Source: Saturnia japonica
Taxonomy: Eukaryota > Arthropoda > Insecta > Lepidoptera > Saturniidae
Length of the DNA stretch: 64,000 bases
Assembly (NCBI GenBank): GCA_033032175.1
Contig: CM065328.1
Span: forward strand, 6,014,690 to 6,078,689
Direction: 5' to 3'
Each line of letters opens with the position of its first letter. Position 1 is the first letter of the stretch. The notes beneath the pieces were generated by a model that saw only the letters and a list, made by a program, of their open reading frames with translations, searched no databases and was not told where the DNA came from. The translations under genes and the position numbers were made by a program. This document shows, piece after piece, positions 57,441-64,000 of this stretch.

Positions 57441-58639
57441 TTACGAATATTGAAACTAATATAATAACTTGACTCCCATGGACCATCCATCATTTATGCA
57501 AAATTTACGTACATTTTGTGTGACCTTGAGGGCCCAAAATAAAAAAATAATATTTTTATTCAGAGAAACTTTAACAAATACCACGAACCATCAATAAACC
57601 AAGGCTTTGAGAATGGTAAAAAGTGAAAAAAATAGTAAGATGAAACCCATTGGAAAAGGAAGAGTGATTGGCCATTGAGTTACTGGGCGAGAATGTCAGT
57701 CGCTCTTGCCGAGTAATCTCTTTTTCGTGTCTGGTAACCCGTGCGGTAACGGACGCGTGCTTCAAAAAAGACAGGAAAAATAATTAATTTTAATATTTAT
57801 TTTATCTTATTTTGACATAATATCGAAAAAGCACCCTAATTTTAAATCGAAAAGAGGGTCATGGGGTTGTATTTGGAAAAATGATACGAGTTTCGTTAAA
57901 AGTTTTAAATAAATCCGAGCCGAAAATATTATTTCCTATAAAAACTTTGTCATTCACTTTTACATCCTCAGTTAGGGTTGAATTTCAAAAAATGCCTTCT
58001 TTAAACCTTTACTAAAGAATAACATTTTTCCGGTCTCTTTTAATTAAATATATTTAATCTACACATTATTAAAAATGAAAAATGTTATAATATTAATAAA
58101 TATTCTGTAACACTAAATAACTGCAAATTTGTTGTGAATAGAAAGTACAAAGCAATAAGTAGGTTTCCGCTTTTTGTGGGAGTGAAAAGAGCGCAATATG
58201 GCAGTCGAGTGGCCCTCGAGCGTGCTCCGCTTTTTATGCCTCGGCTTCAACGAGCTCTAAACAACTGAGGCCTCTTGGCTAACTTCGAGCCACGGAACAA
58301 CCTTGCTTTATACCTGATGAATATTTAAAAAAATATATAAATATAGACATATTTCAAACTTGGAATTAACTCTAGAAAATCAGTCGATATTTTTATGTAC
58401 GCACCATAAATTATAATCACATTGAGTAAGTTTTCAAATAGATACAAGGTTGTTTTCACGGTACCACTTTTTAATAATAAAGAATGTATTTTAACATGTT
58501 TCTCAATGCTATGCTTAAATTGATAGTAAACATATTAATTCAATTCTCAATAGCCCTTACAAACCGTGCATACACCATTCCCGTGCACTCCTAGAAGATT
58601 AGTAGATAATGATTTTTAGCATTGACTTTTCCTTTTTTG
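57441..58639. other. Intergenic DNA
   Basis: A GC-richer patch at 58190-58310 (CGAGTGGCCCTCGAGCGTGC) has no recognised family. Nothing else noted. Confidence 0.4.
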
Positions 58640-58975
58640 TCCTACTGCACCGCAATGAGGCCTCTCCCCACGGGAAGGGACACGGGTTTAATCACCACGT
58701 CACCCACGAAGTATTGGTGATTTCAAACATCGCGAAATCAATAATTCTATATTTTTCCTCATACGGTAGTACTATAAGAATATTTCACAGGCGTTCAGAT
58801 TGCCTCACGATGTTTTCCTTCACCATCAGCCGATAGTGCAACCAATTTGAATTAATAAATGTACGCGGACTCCGATAAATTCGATGGTGCAGGCCACGGT
58901 TCGAACCTGTAGACAACGAATTAATAGTCCACCGGTCTAAACCACTCGACCACCAGGACTTCTTGCCTCTTTCTT
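58640..58975 (-). mobile_element. SINE2 copy, tRNA-derived
   Basis: Read on the minus strand the head is CCTGGTGGTCGAGTGGTTTA, a near A box. It is followed by a B box-like GGTTCGAACCG (58898-58908 on the plus strand), then GATGGTGAAGGAAAACATCG and GTGAGGCAATCTGAACGCCT, blocks common in lepidopteran SINEs. The body runs to the GTGTCCCTTCCCGTGGGGAG segment. No poly-A tail is evident. Confidence 0.75.
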
Positions 58976-59361
58976 TTCTTCTTTATGATTTCAAAAATTG
59001 GATCTATGCAATAAATAATTAATAAATAAATTTAAGCTGAACCGTAGTAAATAAAAAAAATACCAGTTATTTTGAGAAGCTTCTCTAAATACGAGTAAGT
59101 AAATTTAAAAAGATAAACTAACGTAAATGCTCGCATTCTCCAATTGTAACTAAGTTTGAAAAGTAAACTTCGTCTGAAATTAAATAAACTGGAAGTTAGT
59201 CCAGTTAGTTGAGTTGACCTTTGGGTTGGATTTCAAAGATTGAACAACTTCAAAACTTCAAAAAACTTGTAGGTATTTTATTAGAATTCATTTATTTGCT
59301 TTTTCTTAATACTTTTATATCTTTAAATAATTAATAATGGTGTTAATTAATATTATTAGAA
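58976..59361. other. AT-rich intergenic DNA
   Basis: No feature recognised. Confidence 0.4.
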
Positions 59362-59885
59362 CTAGCTGTGCCCCGTGGACTACATGAATGCCATCGATCA
59401 GGCACACGCGCGAGTCATGCTCCCCCTCCCGGCTATTTTAAAGACCAACTTGCTTATTGTAGCTGTTATTTAGAAGATATACATATACTGTTGCTGACTT
59501 TTTGTAAGTCTTTTTAATGCATACAGTTACGCAGTACATAAAAAAATGCTATATTTCTTACGGCCTACTAAACGTAAGCCATTTAAGCGCCTGATTTGAT
59601 TCATCATGACCAGTATTTTTTTATTTGCGTGGAAATCCTATTTCTTTTTCTAAAATAAAAGTAGCCTAATTTACTCCCTATATCATCAGCTATCTATCAG
59701 TGAAAATCCCGTCAAAATCGGTCCAACCGTTTCGGAGATTACCCGGAACAAACAGACAGACAGACAAAAATTTTAAAAATGAGCTTTTAGTTATAGGTAT
59801 CGTATATTCTTTCTTAAGCATTTAGTAAAAACTGTTATTTTGACATTACAAACAGACACTTCAATTTTATTAATTGTATAGATGA
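59362..59885 (-). mobile_element. HelA copy 4, Helitron-like
   Basis: Complete minus-strand copy from CTAG at 59362-59365 (then CTGTGCCCCGTGG) to AATTTTATTAATTGTATAGA near 59882. Internal AATCGGTCCAACCGTTTCGG and CAGACAGACAGACAAAAATT match copy 1 in reverse. Confidence 0.65.
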
Positions 59886-61624
59886 TCCCGAGAGATCTGA
59901 AAACCTCTTCACGATGTACGTGAATGACTCAATATCTTAAGAAGGAGGGAACACATTGGCCGGCTCCAGAGTTCCATGGTACGATAAATATAAGACAGAA
60001 TACTTTTTGGTTCTTACAGAGATGGAGGTTACCGTATAACTGGGACTCCAAAGCTCAGCGCTTGTGGTTATATTGTGAGAGAGCTAGGAGGGAATCAGGT
60101 TGAACAGCTCTTCAGAACACTCACCATGATACAGACAGTAGAACACGCTCAACGAACTTTTATGTGATTCAGAAAAGCGTTACGGTGAAGCCTTTGAATG
60201 ATACTATGCAAGCGATATCACCTTACATACATAGAAGACAAAACCTAATATTTAAATTACTCAAGATTTTGTTGCACTGTGGTTAGGCAGTTTCAAAAGC
60301 TTACCTAGCCAGCTCTTCAACTGAGGATCTCTCTCCTAGTATCCATCAGTAACTGCAGTTAAGCGTCAGTCCTTTCTTAGGCTTAACGTGTTAAAATAAC
60401 AATATTTAAAATGAGGTCACTCTCAATACTTGCCTATCTGGAAAGTGTCCTTAATAGCTACACGGAAAAGCGCCTTAGGCACTTACGCAGCTGCCACGTA
60501 CTGTAAAATGTGTAAGTAACAGTACTAGAAATAATGTCACTGTTAATTCGCCAACTGTTACGAAAATGTCGAGTGTATTGTAAACAAAACTTGTTGTGGT
60601 ATAGCTCTTATTACAGCGGTTGATTAAACATAACAATAAAACATTAAAACAGAGCGTTCACTTAGCAAATAAATTGTTTTTTTTAAAGATTTATATTAAT
60701 CCTTAGTCTCTATGCTTTATATTGTTTGATTACAGCTTTGGTAAACAACTTACCTATTATTGTGTAGTAATTAAAAAAGAAGTTACAAACCCTAAGCGAA
60801 CTTACTACCTACATTATATTATAGTGGGTCCAAGCGAACATTGGAGGTATATAGTCAATAATTTAATCGTTTCTAGGTTTCTAGTTTTACATAGAACCAA
60901 CTATTCGAAAGTAGTGAATAAAAATATTATAATAAAATTAATAATAGCGGTACACCATTACAATTAGATGCGTAAAAATCAGATAATTATTATTTAGGAG
61001 TGTAACAGAGCGTATAAACATTAATGTTAATAAATTCAATTTACAACTTTTAACATGTTAATTATTCATACTATAATTAATTTAAAATAAAATAAAAAAA
61101 TAAGTTTTCACTTCTGCCTGAAGACCACATGACTGCTTTAGTGAAAAAAATATTAATACGCTGGTATTCTTTTCAAAATATAAAGTGTTTAAAACCATTT
61201 TTCAAAAGTTGTCTACTACCGGATCAGTATGTGTAGATTTGTACAAAAAGAAAATAAAATTGAAAAGACACTTGTCCTTGGACAAAAAAAAATATAGACT
61301 AAATAACTAGTGTTCTGTACTAAGATTTTTGTTGTACATGTTTTGCAATGACAGCAGTTTTAACATAGTCATCTGCAACAAGACTTACGAGACTCGGAAC
61401 TACTGGTTTCAGGCATTTGTATGTATTTTCCGGATATACAAGTACGTGACAATAAAGCATAGTTTTTATTTATATTCAGGTTTAAATACAAAAAAATAAA
61501 AGTAACATTTCTAATACTTCTATAATTTGTAGCAAATAAAAAAATCTTCAATCTCTGTTCGCCCTTTCATAACAGAACCACATGCGCTGGGCTCCGGAGT
61601 CATAGCTTTAGAGTAACCACCATC
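59886..61624. other. Intergenic DNA
   Basis: 59920-60540 is less AT-rich than its flanks and may be an old element, but I could not match any coding motif. The rest is AT-rich with nothing recognised. Confidence 0.35.
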
Positions 61625-61930
61625 TCAGCTCGAATAAATTATGTTTGCATACCGTGAAGCTGTCTCCCAGACAGTTTGTTCACTCCTTCCTACAATATAG
61701 AGTTCTTCAAACATAACATGAAGAGATATTATTTGAGCAGGCCGCCTCACAGCGATGACCGGCGATGGTTTGCTGATCTCTAGGTGGTCGACGTGTTTGT
61801 ATTGTACTAGGCATAGTTCCGTCACTCTTCTTCCTAGCTCTTTCCTTACTTTAGATGGGGTCGCCTCTCCTAATTTTTGGCGGCAGATCAATCTGTCCTG
61901 GGTTGTCGGGTCAAGGAGTTCTTCTTCCAA
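61625..61930 (-). CDS. Unassigned 101-codon reading frame
   Basis: I do not recognise this protein. It opens MEEELLDPTTQDRLICRQKL and has a charged stretch KVRKELGRRVTELC, with no transmembrane segment, zinc motif or catalytic motif visible. Base composition is richer in GC than the flanks, which favours past coding use. It could be a fragment of a host exon or of an old transposon. The frame is open upstream of the ATG for a few codons (RKLLL). No splice sites were confirmed, so it may not be a gene. Confidence 0.25.
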   Translation of the reverse strand: MEEELLDPTTQDRLICRQKLGEATPSKVRKELGRRVTELCLVQYKHVDHLEISKPSPVIAVRRPAQIISLHVMFEELYIVGRSEQTVWETASRYANIIYSS

Positions 61931-62045
61931 TAGGAGTTTCCTAAATAGTACGGATATAATTCATGTACTACAAATATAATTCACCCACTATAACTCTCTA
62001 CTACGAATAAGTGACTACAAGATGTAAATGAATTGAGAATCCTCT

Positions 62046-62480
62046 ACTCCTTTTTTCCAGTTTCATCGTGGCTTGGGGGCGAACGTTTAAGGCACTCAGC
62101 CGTGAAAGCTGGGCAACATGCGTAAGGGTTCCAAAGTGGCCGAACCTTGGCTTGGGCTGTTGCCGCAATTGCAAATAAGTCGCGATCTGACTTAATACAA
62201 AAAAAGAAAAAAAGTCCTTTTATGGACCCTCTGCACGTAAGTATGGACATAGTGTATAGTGATGTCTGTGGGTATAGCTAGTGATTGCAATTGCAGTGTC
62301 ACTTATATCGCGCGAGCGGCTGCAAGACTCAAGGGCTCCACCCCAAGGGAACGGACCTAGGTTTGAGTCGCCGCGGGAGAAGGTGAACGCGACGAGTGTG
62401 CGGGAGCGAAGTTAGCCGCCCGTCCACTACGGAGGGAACGGTGGTTTCGCGAGCGTGGGCGCGAGAACGCTCTGTTTTGA
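62046..62480 (-). pseudogene. Diverged Jockey 3' end (carboxy terminus plus 3' UTR)
   Basis: On the minus strand it aligns with 35880-36460 of the Jockey element. It carries the carboxy-terminal residues (NHRSLRSGRAANFAPAHSSR against NHRSLRRGRAVNFAPAHPSR), the stop (62357-62359), CCTAGGTCCGTTCC, a T-run, AGATCGCGACTTATTTGCAA, CGGCCACTTTGG and CGGCTGAGTGCC, ending in a short A-tract near 62051. It lacks the long hairpin of the other copy. It is a second, older member of the same or a sister family, 5'-truncated. Confidence 0.8.
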
Positions 62481-63412
62481 GAAACGATGGACATTCTATA
62501 CTGGGGGCATCTGGGAATGGGGTATAAGTTACAGTAGCTTATATCAACGGATTTGCATGATTCGACGCGGTGTTAAAGTATTATATGATCTCGAGAGGTA
62601 TTTAATGTACTAATCGACTTAGGGAAGTTCCATGTATCTATCGCAAAATGCCCTCTAAGTGGCAGGCTGCCTCGTCTGGTGGGAGCACGTGGAATCCGTA
62701 CTCTATTAACCTATCTTCGGTTAGGGGCAGCCACGATAATTCACGCGGTGACCTACTTGACCGCATGCCCTCTACTCCATGTGCCCTATGCCATATATCT
62801 TCCTACTTAGTGTGATCAGTAGGGTAGTTATGAATATCCAATTAAACAAACACCCTACTTTCTTGACGAGGTTAGAGATGATTAACTAACGATATATGTA
62901 TATGATTTTTTTTTTGAGGTTAACTTAAATTACCATATGAATACTCGACAGTAAATAAACAAATAACGTACTTTAAAACATTTGTCAATAAATAAAAAGG
63001 TCCCTTTACTGCGGCAACTAAGCCCTTACAGATGGTTATGGCGCCTCGAATAAATAAAGATATAAATTGTCTCGACACGAGAGTACTACAGCTGCGTTCG
63101 GCGGTGCGTGGAGGAAAAACTTTAACAACACACCATTGCATTTTGTCGGGACATTAGAGACGGATAGAGAGTTGTTAAGCCCAATACATATTATTGTTAT
63201 AATAATTGGTAATAAACTTTATTAATGTCCGTAAATTTTTTAATGTCTGATGTTAAATCTATCCAGTTAGCAGCTTTAATTTTAGTTAAACAGTTTGTGA
63301 TTAGATGGTGCATCTTACATCTCAGTTCAATTTGTTTTCATTAGCAAGGCTATCAATATATGGCATTTCGTAATAAAATAGATAATAACACAACAGGTGA
63401 AAAAAGATGGAA
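62481..63412. other. Intergenic DNA
   Basis: 62640-62780 is GC-richer (GGCAGGCTGCCTCGTCTGGT, GTTAGGGGCAGCCACGATAA) and may belong to another repeat, not identified. The rest is AT-rich. Confidence 0.35.
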
Positions 63413-63563
63413 TGTAATTCGAGGGACTAAGTTGGATCCCGAGAGCAGCGAAGGATTATAGGGTAGAATCCTGAGCAAGCGAGGGATACAAGGACTGAGA
63501 ATAAATATTTTTTCACGAGTTATGTACTCTACTTTTTACCATTGACTGCGATAAACTTCTTTA
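63413..63563 (+). repeat. Rep-I copy 2
   Basis: TTGGATCCCGAGAGCAGCGA, GAGGGATACAAGGACTGAGA and TTTTTACCATTGACTGCGAT correspond to the reverse of 49222-49356. It carries a small extra segment (about 14 bp) near 63463. Confidence 0.7.
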
Positions 63564-63714
63564 GCGCTGATTATTTGGACGAGAATTGAGAGAGAAATTT
63601 GAAGAATGCGTCAGGCTTAGCAACATTTCCAAACACGGAAAAGAAATAGTTAAAATGTAGAGAAATGGAGAAAGAGAGCTATAGGTACGTTGTATACCTT
63701 ATTGCTGGTACACA

Positions 63715-64000
63715 CTAGGTCCGATACAGTAATAAAGCAGGATGGTAAGGATCGCGGCCACCATAACATAGTTATAAACACATCACTGATTTTCTTTTGG
63801 TTTGTCGCGTTCTGGGATCAGCTGATGTATATGCAGTAACAAAGAGAGGTGGTAGGGTTCGCGACAACCATACACATAGTGATAAGCTCATTACTGATTT
63901 TCTTTTGGTTTGTCTCATTCTGGGATCAATCGGTGTATAGGCGGTAATAGAGCGGGCTTGTAAGGATCGCGACCACCATACACATAGTGATAAGCACATC
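63715..64000. repeat. 108-bp tandem repeat (satellite-like), continues past window
   Basis: CATCACTGATTTTCTTTTGG starts at 63781, recurs as CATTACTGATTTTCTTTTGG at 63889, and the next unit begins at 63997, giving a constant 108-bp period. A partial unit precedes from about 63715. Units differ by roughly 15 percent by eye. The motif GGATCGCGGCCACCATA is shared with dispersed Rep-E copies. The minus strand stays open because 108 is a multiple of three; this does not by itself mean coding. Confidence 0.85.

Noticed and set aside
63772..63999. 75-codon frame in the tandem array as a repeat protein
   Set aside because: It stays open because the unit is a multiple of three; two units are too few to argue selection on protein.
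1..64000. CRISPR array, bacterial operon or integrated virus
   Set aside because: No regularly spaced identical repeats of CRISPR type, no operonic coding and no capsid- or envelope-like frames; the context is a eukaryotic repeat-rich intergenic region.

Overview
This window reads as intergenic DNA from an insect nuclear genome, most likely a moth or butterfly. The base composition is AT-rich and there is no dense coding. The repeats include many I associate with Lepidoptera: Helitron-like elements ending in a CTAG terminus, tRNA-like SINEs, RTE and Jockey non-LTR retrotransposons, and rosa-like DD41D mariners. The species assignment is inference. I found no complete host protein-coding gene, rRNA or tRNA gene. 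All convincing coding sequence belongs to transposable elements, nearly all of it broken.

Layout. 1-13 kb: old repeats. These include Helitron-like copies, two 3'-end-only Jockey copies with perfect 12-bp target duplications (1391-1478, 6624-6713), an inverted-repeat element (7205-7689) and a tRNA-like SINE (12841-13101). 14.7-16.8 kb: a decayed CR1/L2-like LINE. 17.8-24.2 kb: more Helitron-like copies, a 542-bp MITE with 33-bp inverted ends and TA duplication (20340-20881), and a LINE tail. 25.8-27.1 kb and 39.1-40.4 kb: two DD41D mariner copies, disabled by different mutations. 29.2-33.6 kb: a young Ty1/copia retrotransposon with 168-bp LTRs differing at one base. It is followed at once by a 5'-truncated Jockey element (33697-36535) with an 11-bp target duplication. 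36.6-54.9 kb: SINEs, Helitron-like copies and several unclassified families, with clear nesting (SINE inside Rep-C at 51.9 kb, Rep-D inside Rep-G at 45.8 kb). 55.3-56.5 kb: an internally deleted RTE element whose amino-terminal part is joined to its last ~23 codons. 57-64 kb: SINEs, a Helitron-like copy, a second Jockey remnant on the minus strand (62046-62480), and a 108-bp tandem repeat running off the right edge.

These features do not form a pathway. They record successive insertions: DNA transposons (mariner, MITE), rolling-circle elements, LTR and non-LTR retrotransposons, and SINEs that probably depend on LINE enzymes. The only hints of host function are two possible first exons (about 25250-25400 and 49670-49805) and one unassigned minus-strand reading frame (61625-61930), all weak.

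I saw no sign of a new biological system. The most informative observations are the MITE with its empty-site paralogue at 23246-23280, the tail-only Jockey copies, the deleted RTE derivative, and the mismatch between young LTRs and a broken coding region in the copia element. Family labels Rep-C to Rep-J, HelA/HelB and SINE1-3 are my own, for cross-reference inside this window.
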